Shown here piece after piece: positions 22,350 to 31,300 of a stretch of DNA of 42,143 bases. Within the stretch, counting starts at the first letter, position 1. Each line of letters opens with the position of its first letter. Position numbers and translations under genes: made by a program. The DNA is from Bacteroidales bacterium. Its GTDB lineage: Bacteria > Bacteroidota > Bacteroidia > Bacteroidales > WCHB1-69. The notes under the pieces were generated by a model. It was not told the DNA's origin. It made no database searches and saw only the letters and a list, made by a program, of their open reading frames with translations. The DNA is taken from the NCBI GenBank assembly GCA_016290715.1, contig JAEEUY010000194.1, positions 1 through 42,143 of the forward strand, given 5' to 3'.

Positions 22350-24560
22350 ATGTTAGGAATAAATAAAACATTTAAATTAGGCGACAAAGAAATCACTATT
22401 GAAACTGGGAAATTGGCAAAACAAGCTGACGGTTCAGCAGTTGTAAAAGTGGGAAATACCATGTTGCTCGCCACTGTTTGTTGCAAAAAAGAAGCAGTTG
22501 AAAATACAGATTTTTTACCATTACAGGTTGAATACCAAGAAAAATATGGCGCCGTTGGACGCTTCCCTGGAGGCTTTTTCAAAAGAGAGGCAAGACCTTC
22601 AGAATATGAAATCCTAATTGCCCGTCTTGTTGACAGGGCTTTGCGTCCTCTGTTCCCTGATGATTTTCACGCGGAAACGCAGGTAATTGTAACGCTTATT
22701 TCCGGAGACCGCAACTATTTGCCCGATGCATACGCAGGTTTGGCTGCTTCGGCCGCTTTATCCGTTTCCAATATTCCATTCAACGGACCTATTTCTGAAG
22801 TTCGCGTAGGCAGAATTGACGGGAAAATGGTCATCAACCCCAGCGTGGAAGAAATGGAACACTCTGATATTGACATGATTGTAGCTGCAACCATGGATAA
22901 TATCATGATGGTGGAAGGTGAAATGAAAGAAATTTCAGAAGCCGACATGGTGGAAGCCCTCAACGCAGCACACGAAGCCATTAAAATCCAAGTACAAGCA
23001 CAGTTGGATCTGGCTGCTATGGTTGAAAAAGCCAATCCGAAACGCGAATATTGCCACGAAACCAATGATGAAGAGTTGCGTGAACGCGTCAACAAAGAGA
23101 CTTACGACAAAGTTTATGCCGTTGCCAAATCATTTATGGGCAAACAAGAGCGAAACGAGGCTTTCGACCAAATCATCGCCGACTTCATGGAAACCATTCC
23201 TGAAGAAGAACGCGAAGAGAAACAATACATGGTTCAACGTTATTATCATGATGTCCAATATCATGCTATGCGTAACATGATTCTGAACGAACGCATCCGT
23301 TTGGATGGCCGGCAACTTGACCAAATTCGTCCTATTTGGATTGAAACCGACTATCTGCCCTCCGCACACGGTTCAGCCATTTTCACCCGTGGGGAAACCC
23401 AATCCCTGATGTCGTGTACATTGGGTACGAAATTGGATGAACAAACCATCGACGGTGCCATCGTGGAAGGTTCCAGTCGTTTCATTTTGCACTACAACTT
23501 CCCTCCATTCTCAGTAGGTGAAGTTAAAAGAATTGGCAGCACTGGCCGCCGCGAAATCGGACACGGCAATTTAGCGCACCGTGCATTAAAACCTATGATT
23601 CCTTTCGATGACCCCAATTTCCCATATACTGTCCGCTTGGTTTCGGATATTTTGGAATCCAACGGAAGCTCATCTATGGCCACCGTTTGCGCCGGAACCT
23701 TGGCCCTCTACGACTGCGGGGTGAAAATGAGAAAACCTGTTTCTGGTATCGCCATGGGATTGATCACCGATGAAAACACAGGAAAATATGCAATTTTATC
23801 TGATATTTTAGGCGATGAAGACCACCTCGGCGATATGGACTTCAAAGTTTGTGGTACTGCCGACGGCATTACCGCTTGCCAGATGGACATCAAGGTAAAC
23901 GGGCTCTCTGCCGAAATTATGGCGGAAGCTTTGGAACAAGCGCGTAAAGGCCGTTTGCACATTTTAGGGAAAATCAAAGAAGCTATCCCTGAACCGCGCG
24001 CTGACTACAAACCATTCGTACCTCGCATTGTTCAAATGACCATTCCTCGCGACCAAATTGGTGCTGTAATCGGACCTGGCGGTAAAGTTATTCAAGAAAT
24101 GCAACGCGAAACCAACACTACAATCAATATTGAAGAGGTGGGTGAAGTGGGAGTTATTGATATTGCCGCCGCTAACGTGGACGACATCAATGCCGCCATC
24201 GCCCGCATTAAAGAAATCACTGCCGTTCCTGAAGTCGGTGAAATATATAAAGGTAAAGTTAAAAGCATCATGCCTTTCGGCGCTTTCGTTGAAATCCTGC
24301 CCAATACCGACGGTTTGTTGCACATTTCCGAAATTTGCTGGAAACGGCTTGAAAAAGCAGAGGAAGTGCTTCAAGTTGGAGATGAAGTGGAAGTTAAATT
24401 GATTGGAGTGGATGATAAAGGCAAATTGAAACTTTCGCGCAAAGTATTATTGCCCAAACCTGAAGGAATGCCTGATGAACCTGAGCGCCCGCGCCGTTCA
24501 GAACGCCGTCCCAAACCCAATCGCCCCAATCGCGAACGCGGGCCCAAATACAATAACTAA
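22350..24560 (+). CDS. pnp: Polyribonucleotide nucleotidyltransferase (PNPase)
   Basis: PNPase degrades RNA 3' to 5' with phosphate and is a core part of RNA decay. The 736-residue protein has two RNase PH-like domains (about 5-140 and 310-540), a helical linker, a KH domain (about 560-620, with GAVIGPGGKVIQEMQ) and an S1 domain (about 630-700, with GAFVEILPNTDGLLHISE). The active site segments LESNGSSSMATVCAG and GDMDFKVCGTADGITACQMD carry the catalytic serine pair and aspartates. The C-terminus is a basic, Arg/Pro/Asn-rich tail that may bind RNA. Confidence 0.97.
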   Translation: MLGINKTFKLGDKEITIETGKLAKQADGSAVVKVGNTMLLATVCCKKEAVENTDFLPLQVEYQEKYGAVGRFPGGFFKREARPSEYEILIARLVDRALRPLFPDDFHAETQVIVTLISGDRNYLPDAYAGLAASAALSVSNIPFNGPISEVRVGRIDGKMVINPSVEEMEHSDIDMIVAATMDNIMMVEGEMKEISEADMVEALNAAHEAIKIQVQAQLDLAAMVEKANPKREYCHETNDEELRERVNKETYDKVYAVAKSFMGKQERNEAFDQIIADFMETIPEEEREEKQYMVQRYYHDVQYHAMRNMILNERIRLDGRQLDQIRPIWIETDYLPSAHGSAIFTRGETQSLMSCTLGTKLDEQTIDGAIVEGSSRFILHYNFPPFSVGEVKRIGSTGRREIGHGNLAHRALKPMIPFDDPNFPYTVRLVSDILESNGSSSMATVCAGTLALYDCGVKMRKPVSGIAMGLITDENTGKYAILSDILGDEDHLGDMDFKVCGTADGITACQMDIKVNGLSAEIMAEALEQARKGRLHILGKIKEAIPEPRADYKPFVPRIVQMTIPRDQIGAVIGPGGKVIQEMQRETNTTINIEEVGEVGVIDIAAANVDDINAAIARIKEITAVPEVGEIYKGKVKSIMPFGAFVEILPNTDGLLHISEICWKRLEKAEEVLQVGDEVEVKLIGVDDKGKLKLSRKVLLPKPEGMPDEPERPRRSERRPKPNRPNRERGPKYNN

Positions 24561-24593
24561 ATAAATAACAATTTTCTTTTAGTTATAACAGAT

Positions 24594-24637
24594 CAAGACG
24601 AGTGAAAGATCCATGTTTTTCGCTCGTCTTTTTTTTT
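24594..24637 (+). terminator. Rho-independent terminator after pnp
   Basis: AAGACGAG (24595-24602) pairs with CTCGTCTT (24623-24630), with further inner pairing of GAAA and TTTC, followed by a long run of T. Confidence 0.85.
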
Positions 24638-24891
24638 TATGAAATGTGAAGTGCAAAAAAAACTTAGCCTGATTAATTAAGAAGTAGCGTTCCTCTGACA
24701 CGCAAAAGAACAAACTACTCTCTATTGCATTAATAATCATTACCTTCCGCTAAAACTTATGCCCTTTGTGTCAAAACAATAGAAAAGAAAAAGACAGGTG
24801 GCTTCCACGAATTCAGACAACGACACCAACCCTATATTTACAATTCATCTGGAAATATCTCAAAATACAAAACTTTTAACGGACAGCAATA

Positions 24892-24927
24892 AACAGGAAT
24901 ACATTTTTTGAAAAAAAAATTCCTGTT
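24892..24927 (+). repeat. 9-bp perfect hairpin followed by T run in the intergenic region
   Basis: AACAGGAAT (24892-24900) pairs with ATTCCTGTT (24919-24927); the loop contains T6-G-A6, which can extend the stem. It is followed by further T, so it resembles a terminator. No gene lies between it and the pnp terminator, so it may end a small transcript or act as an attenuator. Confidence 0.45.
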
Positions 24928-25095
24928 TTTTCAAAAAAATAACACATTTTATTGCTTTTACATACCTGTTTTTAAACAAATTTTGCATGATTTTTATAAT
25001 CATATATTATAACATCATTATATACAAGATGTTATATATTTTCATTATTCCCCCAATAAATCATTTCAAATGTCTGAAATTTGAAAAAATTAATA

Positions 25096-25103
25096 TAATT
25101 TTG
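25096..25103 (+). promoter_or_regulatory. Bacteroidota -7 element for the FISUMP genes
   Basis: TAATTTTG matches TAnnTTTG and lies about 95 bases upstream of the first FISUMP gene start at 25199. The upstream TTTG at 25080-25083 is too close to serve as a normal -33 element. Confidence 0.45.
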
Positions 25104-25198
25104 TTTCATAAATTCTAGAATTTTTAACAAAAAAAATTTACAAGGTCTGAAATAAAAAGATTGTGAAATACAAAATCATCCAAATTATGATTAACAGT

Positions 25199-26329
25199 AT
25201 GAAAAAATGTTTTCTAACCCTAATGTCAACCTTAATGGTGGTGTTCGGTTTTGCACAAGGAAGTGCAGAAATGGGAGGCTTTGTTCCATCCTCTGCAACC
25301 ACTAACAACATCTCAGCTTCCGTAGGACAGACGTTCTACCAGCTGGCACCCGCCAATGCCCCCATCAGTCTGGTTACCGAAGGCCTGCAACAGGCCACTT
25401 TCGTAGAAAGCAATGATACATTGCTGTTGTACGCAAGCGAGATGGGCAACTACTCCGCCGGCAACAACGAAGTGGAAAGTACAACCATTGAAGGCTACGA
25501 TGAACTGATCCATCGCCAAGTGTATGAACTCACCTGCCCCGACGACTACGAATACACAATGGAAGTCTCCGGCGTTTTAACACACAATGTTACGCTGGAC
25601 GAGCCAACGGTAAACCCCAACGACGGAAAAGTGCAGCTGACTTTAGACCGCGAAAATCCTTTCGCCTACCCTGTGGGGGAAACCACCACTGCCACTTGGA
25701 CGGCCTCTGTGGCCGGACAACAGAAAAGTTGCGATGTGGCGGTTATCATCAACAACTTCAACTGTGCATCCGTATCACCTGCCATTGACTACGAAGGGCA
25801 TGAATACCCTGTAGTGGGATTGGGCAACTTCTGCTGGATGGCAAAGAACCTGCGCGCAGAACTCTATAGCGACGGCACCGCCATCCCCAATGTGATGACC
25901 TTGCCAAGCGAACTCTTTCCCGGCATCAACATAGTGGAAGACCTCGGACATCTTTATACTTGGGACGCTGCCACCAACTACAACACCGCTCAGGGGCAGG
26001 GTGCTTGCCCCGATGGTTGGCACATCCCTACCGAAGAGGAAATGAACTATGTGATGACCCAATACGAACCCACTTCGTTGATGACCGAAGACTACTGGGT
26101 ACCCACGGGCGGAACCGATGACTACGGCTTCTCCGTACTCCCCGGCGGCTACTACAACGCCGTTACCGGAAAATACGAAAGAACTCTCATCAACTCCTAC
26201 TTCTGGACCGTAAAAGAAGCCGGCTTGGTCGCCATCTCCTGTATGTTCGGCGAAGCTTGCAGCACCATGGTGATGGGGCCCGAATTAAAAGAAAACGGCT
26301 TCAGCGTGAGATGCGTGCTGAATTATTAG
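25199..26329 (+). CDS. Secreted FISUMP-domain protein with SVGQ and HYR-like N-domains
   Basis: From the ATG at 25199 this is a 376-residue exported protein. The signal peptide is MKKCFLTLMSTLMVVFGFAQ. Next comes a short domain of the type ISASVGQTFYQL...VTEGLQQA, common at the start of Bacteroidota surface proteins. An HYR-like beta domain follows (PVGETTTATWTASVAG), then a C-terminal FISUMP (Fibrobacter succinogenes major paralogous) domain with CWMAKNLRA, ACPDGWHIPTEEE and GFSVRCVLNY. FISUMP domains are found on surface proteins, but their ligand is not established. The frame is also open from a GTG at 25163, which would disrupt the signal peptide. No T9SS tail is visible. Confidence 0.8.
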   Translation: MKKCFLTLMSTLMVVFGFAQGSAEMGGFVPSSATTNNISASVGQTFYQLAPANAPISLVTEGLQQATFVESNDTLLLYASEMGNYSAGNNEVESTTIEGYDELIHRQVYELTCPDDYEYTMEVSGVLTHNVTLDEPTVNPNDGKVQLTLDRENPFAYPVGETTTATWTASVAGQQKSCDVAVIINNFNCASVSPAIDYEGHEYPVVGLGNFCWMAKNLRAELYSDGTAIPNVMTLPSELFPGINIVEDLGHLYTWDAATNYNTAQGQGACPDGWHIPTEEEMNYVMTQYEPTSLMTEDYWVPTGGTDDYGFSVLPGGYYNAVTGKYERTLINSYFWTVKEAGLVAISCMFGEACSTMVMGPELKENGFSVRCVLNY

Positions 26330-26384
26330 GGGATGAAGGGATGAAGAGATTAAGAGATTACAAATATAAATTAAACCAAACAAA

Positions 26385-27902
26385 ATGAAAAAATTACTGA
26401 CTTTTTTAATCGTAATGATTTTCGGATTGGTGTGTCTGTTAGCGCAAAACCCGACATTGAGTTACCAGTCTGTAGTTAGAGACGAGAACAACCGTCTTGT
26501 ACAAAACACCAGCATCAACCTCACAGTGCAGATTTTTGAGGGAGACGTGCAGAAGTATCAGGAAACCAGAACCGTTACCACCAACCAAAACGGGGTGGTT
26601 AGCTTCGCCATTGGCGATGCCAACCGTCTGACCAATGAAGAAGAGTTAACCAATATAGTTAGCTGGAACGGGGCAACCATCAAGGTTACCTACCATCTGA
26701 CCTCTGGCGACATGGTGGTGGACAACCCTGTAACGGCAGTGCCCTTCGCACTACAAGCAGCAAACTCACTGGCAGAAGAAACCGACCCTGTGTTCACCAC
26801 GTGGGATAAGGATTATAACGATTTAATCAACACCCCTGAAATTCCTACGGTTAACAACGCCACGCTGACCATCAAGCAAGGGGAAAACACCTTGGGAACC
26901 TTTACCGCCAACGCTAATGAAGCAGTGAATGTATCCATTCCCGAACCTGCCGCTCAAGTACAAGCCGACTGGAATGCAACAGAAGGCGTTGCTGCCATTG
27001 CCAACAAACCATCATTGGATGACTATGCCACTAAAGCAGGAAACAATACATTTTCTGGAACGAACACATTCAGCAGTACAATTACAGTACCACAGGCTGT
27101 AAATCAAAATACTCTTGCCTATACCAACGACGAAATGCAGGCAGTAACTTACAAAGATTTGATTTTCTTATATGACAGCATACTTCGTCGCTACAACAAT
27201 ATTGTTGACAGCCTTAAAGATAGAATAAGTACATTAGAAGAGGAAGTTTTTCCTCCTTTCACATGTGGTGCCACAATTAGAGATAATGAAAACAATGTGT
27301 ATAACACCGTGAAAATTGGTACACAATGCTGGATGAAAGAGAACTTACGTACCACCCAAACACCCGATGGTACAGAAATTGAACACGAGGAGGCTTTCTA
27401 TTCTCAAACATTGGATATGGCCTATTACTATCCGGGGGACGAGGCAGATAGTGTGGAGATTTATGGTCTGCTTTACAATTACGTCGCAGCTACAAATAAT
27501 TACGCTTCTGGTAATCGCGGCATTTGTCCTGAAGGATGGCATCTTCCAACCGATGAAGAATGGGCAACTCTTAATGCATACGTATCAAACCTTACTGCTG
27601 CAGGTCCAGTACCTATGATGCAAGCCCCTAGAGGATGGGATTATTATGCAGAATGGGGGCCTTCTAATGAGACTGGTTTTTCTGCTGTACCTGCTGGCGG
27701 AACTAACAGTATAGATCCCATGGAAGAGACTCCTGAGTGGTTTGGCTTTGGAAAGTGGGCTATGTTTCATAGTAGTGATGACGAGGGGGACGAGTCCACT
27801 GAGGTAAAACTACTTTATCATGATAGGTTGGACATCTATACAGAAACGATTGGTAAATATCATGGTGCTTCTATCCGTTGCATACATAATGAGGAGTGGT
27901 AG
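26385..27902 (+). CDS. Secreted FISUMP-domain protein with coiled coil
   Basis: This is a 505-residue exported protein with signal peptide (about 1-20, ending CLLAQ). A beta-rich N-domain (about 22-130) starts NPTLSYQSVVRDENNRLVQN and ends NPVTAVPFALQAANS. A low-complexity link contains AGNNTFSGTNTFSS, and a coiled coil (about 255-295) contains SLKDRISTLEEEV. The C-terminal FISUMP domain (about 297-505) has CWMKENLRT, GICPEGWHLPTDEEW and the terminal SIRCIHNEE. Its FISUMP domain parallels that of the preceding gene. Base composition changes within the gene: the first part is GC-richer than the coiled coil and FISUMP part. Confidence 0.8.
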   Translation: MKKLLTFLIVMIFGLVCLLAQNPTLSYQSVVRDENNRLVQNTSINLTVQIFEGDVQKYQETRTVTTNQNGVVSFAIGDANRLTNEEELTNIVSWNGATIKVTYHLTSGDMVVDNPVTAVPFALQAANSLAEETDPVFTTWDKDYNDLINTPEIPTVNNATLTIKQGENTLGTFTANANEAVNVSIPEPAAQVQADWNATEGVAAIANKPSLDDYATKAGNNTFSGTNTFSSTITVPQAVNQNTLAYTNDEMQAVTYKDLIFLYDSILRRYNNIVDSLKDRISTLEEEVFPPFTCGATIRDNENNVYNTVKIGTQCWMKENLRTTQTPDGTEIEHEEAFYSQTLDMAYYYPGDEADSVEIYGLLYNYVAATNNYASGNRGICPEGWHLPTDEEWATLNAYVSNLTAAGPVPMMQAPRGWDYYAEWGPSNETGFSAVPAGGTNSIDPMEETPEWFGFGKWAMFHSSDDEGDESTEVKLLYHDRLDIYTETIGKYHGASIRCIHNEEW

Positions 27903-27960
27903 TTCCCTTCCCCCAGAAAAAAAGTTTCTAATAAAGCTATATAAAAAAGTTTGTAAAAAA

Positions 27961-28005
27961 ATATAAAAGAGGGGGTGTTCTAATTGAACACCCCCTCTTT
28001 TATAT
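27961..28005. terminator. Very strong bidirectional terminator hairpin (20-bp perfect stem)
   Basis: Two 20-base arms (27961-27980 and 27986-28005) are perfectly complementary around a five-base TAATT loop. The core is GAGGGGGTGTTC / GAACACCCCCTC with A- and T-rich ends. It closes the FISUMP pair. Confidence 0.95.
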
Positions 28006-28315
28006 TTAATACTATTACTAAAACTCACTGTAATATTATTTATCCTGATAAACCTTTAAAACACTAAACAGCACTATTTTCCCATTCACTTATAACTTGT
28101 TGAAAATATTGGCAAAACCATTTCCATGCTTTATCCTACTATTCATTCAGCAATAAGATTTGAAAACTTTCACAATATATTGGGGCAATAGTTCAAAGGA
28201 TTAGGGCATTTCCTCATATAAAGGCAGACAAATATCTTTAGCATCGTTTTTCTTCGAAAACCTATAGAATCTGCTTTAAAACTATTCTCTGCGAACAAAT
28301 AACTTTCATCCCCCT
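28006..28315. other. Intergenic stretch without recognised features
   Basis: I see no reading frame, tRNA, repeat or hairpin worth naming in this AT-rich gap. It leads into the promoter of the large adhesin gene. Confidence 0.6.
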
Positions 28316-28347
28316 TTTGCTTATTACCATAAAAAAATGTAAATTTG
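28316..28347 (+). promoter_or_regulatory. Full Bacteroidota promoter for the large adhesin gene
   Basis: TTTG (28316-28319) is followed after 20 bases by TAAATTTG (28340-28347), the -33 and -7 elements of the Bacteroidota housekeeping sigma factor at normal spacing. This is the best two-part promoter in the window. Transcription should start a few bases after 28347, about 25 bases before the start codon. Confidence 0.75.
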
Positions 28348-28378
28348 CCGCATTATATTTTTAGGATAACAATTAAAG

Positions 28379-31300
28379 ATGGATCAAAAGATGAACAATA
28401 AATTTGTAAAAAAAATCTATTTCTGTTTGCTTTTGATTTGTATTTATGCAAGCCCTATTTGGGCACATCATAGAGACTCTCTTACCATTAAGAATGTAGA
28501 ATTCATTGAGAATAAAGGACAGTGGGATGAATCTGTGCTTTTTAAGGCTCCGATACACGGAGGGGCCGTATTCGCTGAAAAAGACTGCTTCACATTTGTA
28601 GTTTTAGAACCCAACCAACTGAAAGAATTCTACGCTGCCAAATTTAACCAAAACCTATCTGTTGACGGCCGGATTGATGCGGTAGCATATAAAATGCATT
28701 TCTTGAATGCCAATGCCCATACTCATGTTATCGGGCAGGAAAAAATGTTGCCCTATAACAACTATTTTATCGGTCGCGACTCCCGACACTGGGCAACACA
28801 CGTTGCAAAATTTCATTCTGTTTTATATCAGGAACTCTATTCGGGCATTGATCTTCTGTTAACGCAAGAAGATGCCCATCTCAAATATGAGTTTACCATT
28901 GCCCCGCACACCTCTCCCCAACAAATTCAATTGGAGTACGAAGGAATACAAAATCTTTTCGTTGCCAAAGGCAATCTGATTATTGCCACCAATGTAATGC
29001 AAATTATTGAGTTAAAACCTGTTGCCTATCAAATTTCCAATAACGGGAAACGTATTTACGTAGATTGTGCCTATAAAGTAAACCAACACAAACTCAGTTT
29101 TGATGTGGGGGATTATAATACTGACCTTCCATTAGTTATCGATCCTGTCTTGATTTTTGCATCCTATTCCGGTTCCACTTCCGACAATTGGGGTTATTCG
29201 GCTACATACGACAAATATGGGAATCTCTATTCCGGCGGCAATGTTTTTGGAATTGGTTATCCTTTAGTAACAGGAGCATTCCAAATCAATTTTGGAGGCG
29301 GCTCCACAGACATTGCCATCTCCAAATTTGATACCCAAGGCACTTTTTTACATTACTCTACTTACCTTGGCGGAAGCGGTTCGGAAGTACCTCATAGCTT
29401 GATTGTCAACGATAATGACGAACTCTATGTTTTAGGCACAACCAGTTCAAGTGATTATCCAGTTACAGCAGATGCCTACGACACGCTTTTTCATGGGGGC
29501 AGCAATTTTACCCTCACCAATGTGGTGCAATATACCGGCGGCTCCGACATCATCATCACCAAATTCAATGCCACGGGAGATAGTTTATTGGGAAGCACCT
29601 ATTTGGGCGGGAGTGCCAACGACGGACTCAATAATGTGGTCAATCTTCGGAAGAACTACGCGGATGAAGTTCGCGGCGAAATCATTATTGACGAGCAGAG
29701 CAATGTTTATGTTGTCAGCAGTACGCAATCCGCAGACTTTCCGGTAACACCGACGGCATTCCAACCACAATTTAGCGGTGGGCGCCAAGACGGGTGTATT
29801 GTCAAATTCAACCATAATCTATCCAATCTCATCTGGAGCACCTTTTTCGGAGGCAGCGGAGATGATGCAGCTTATAGCATTGTGCGCGCATCCGACAACA
29901 GCTTGTACGTTTGCGGAGGCACAACTTCTACGGATATCCCAACTTCTCCCAATGCTATACAAAGCAACTTCGGTGGCGGCTTAAACGATGGTTTTGTTGC
30001 CCATATTAATGCGAATGGAAACCAACTCCTTGACGTTACCTATTTGGGATATGAAGGATATGACCAAGCCTATCTGATAAAAAACGACCGCTTCGACAAT
30101 CCGCATATTTTTGGTCAAACCAACGCATCCGGGAACAGTTGGATTCACAATGCCCAATGGAATGTGCCGGGAGCAGGACAATTCTTAATCAAACTAACCC
30201 CGGCATTAGACTCCATTATTTGGTCAACTGCCTTCGGAACCGGGAGAAATGGCTTGGACATCTCTCCTACGGCCTTGTTAGTGGATTTGTGCAACAATAT
30301 ATATATGTCGGGATGGGGCAGTCCCATCACCAATTTCGGTCAGGGCGGTACTTCCGGTTTGCCCGTAACCATTGATGCTTATCAAAACACAACCGATAAC
30401 AACGATTACTATTTCATTTGTATTAGTGATGATGCCTCCCAATTAGTGTATGCCACCTATTTTGGAAGTCCGAATGCACGGGAACACGTAGATGGCGGTA
30501 CAAGTCGTTTTGACAATCACGGAAGAATCTATCAGGCAGTATGTGCGGGGTGTGGAGGCTTTGACGATTTCCCGACCACCTACGGGGCATGGTCGCAACA
30601 AAACAACAGTACCAACTGCAATATTGGGGTTATCAAATTCGATTTCAATTTGCCCGCCGTAGTAGCTGAATTTGACGTGCCCAATACTATTTGTGCACCG
30701 CAAGAGGTTACCATGCACAACACCTCGCAACAAATCAGCGATACCACCAATTTTTATTGGGATTTCGGAGATGGAACCACTTCTCAATTAGAATCCCCCA
30801 GCCATCTCTACACCCAGTCGGGAACCTACACCATTACGCTCATTGTTCGCGATGAAGGAAGTTGTAACTTTGCAGATACCACTTCCCACACCATGGTGGT
30901 TTTATCCAATTCCAACAGTACTTTAGCCGACACCAGTATCTGTATCGGCGACTTTGTACAAATAGGCATCGCACCCTCGGGCAACCCTAATGTTACCTAC
31001 GAATGGCAACCCGAAACCAATTTGAACAACCCGCATATCTCCAACCCCATTGCTGACCCCTCATCCACTACAGATTATATGCTTTTTGTAAGCGATGGCA
31101 TCTGTATTGATACCATTACACAAAAAGTTAAAGTGGAAAGCATAACTGTAGATGCAGGAGAAAATCGAACCATCTGTTTAGGTGATTCCTTGACCTTAGT
31201 ACCTATGACAACCGGTCCGACAATCCGTTATTATTGGGCAACGAACCCCTCTTTCAGACCCCTTCTCAATAGTGATATTTACAACCCATTGCTTACCGTT

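Larger units (their letters stand above)
24638..25198. other. Long AT-rich intergenic region before the FISUMP genes
   Basis: No open frame of useful size, tRNA or recognised RNA was found here. It holds one hairpin (24892-24927) and a -7 element (25096-25103). The last part, from about 24950, is extremely AT-rich. It could include a long untranslated leader for the surface-protein genes. Confidence 0.6.

Noticed and set aside
25163..25198. GTG start for the first FISUMP protein
   Set aside because: It would put twelve residues in front of a normal signal peptide that begins at the ATG at 25199.
27961..28005. Palindrome as an insertion-sequence end or CRISPR repeat
   Set aside because: It occurs once, has a short loop and T-rich flank, and follows a gene end: a terminator explains it.
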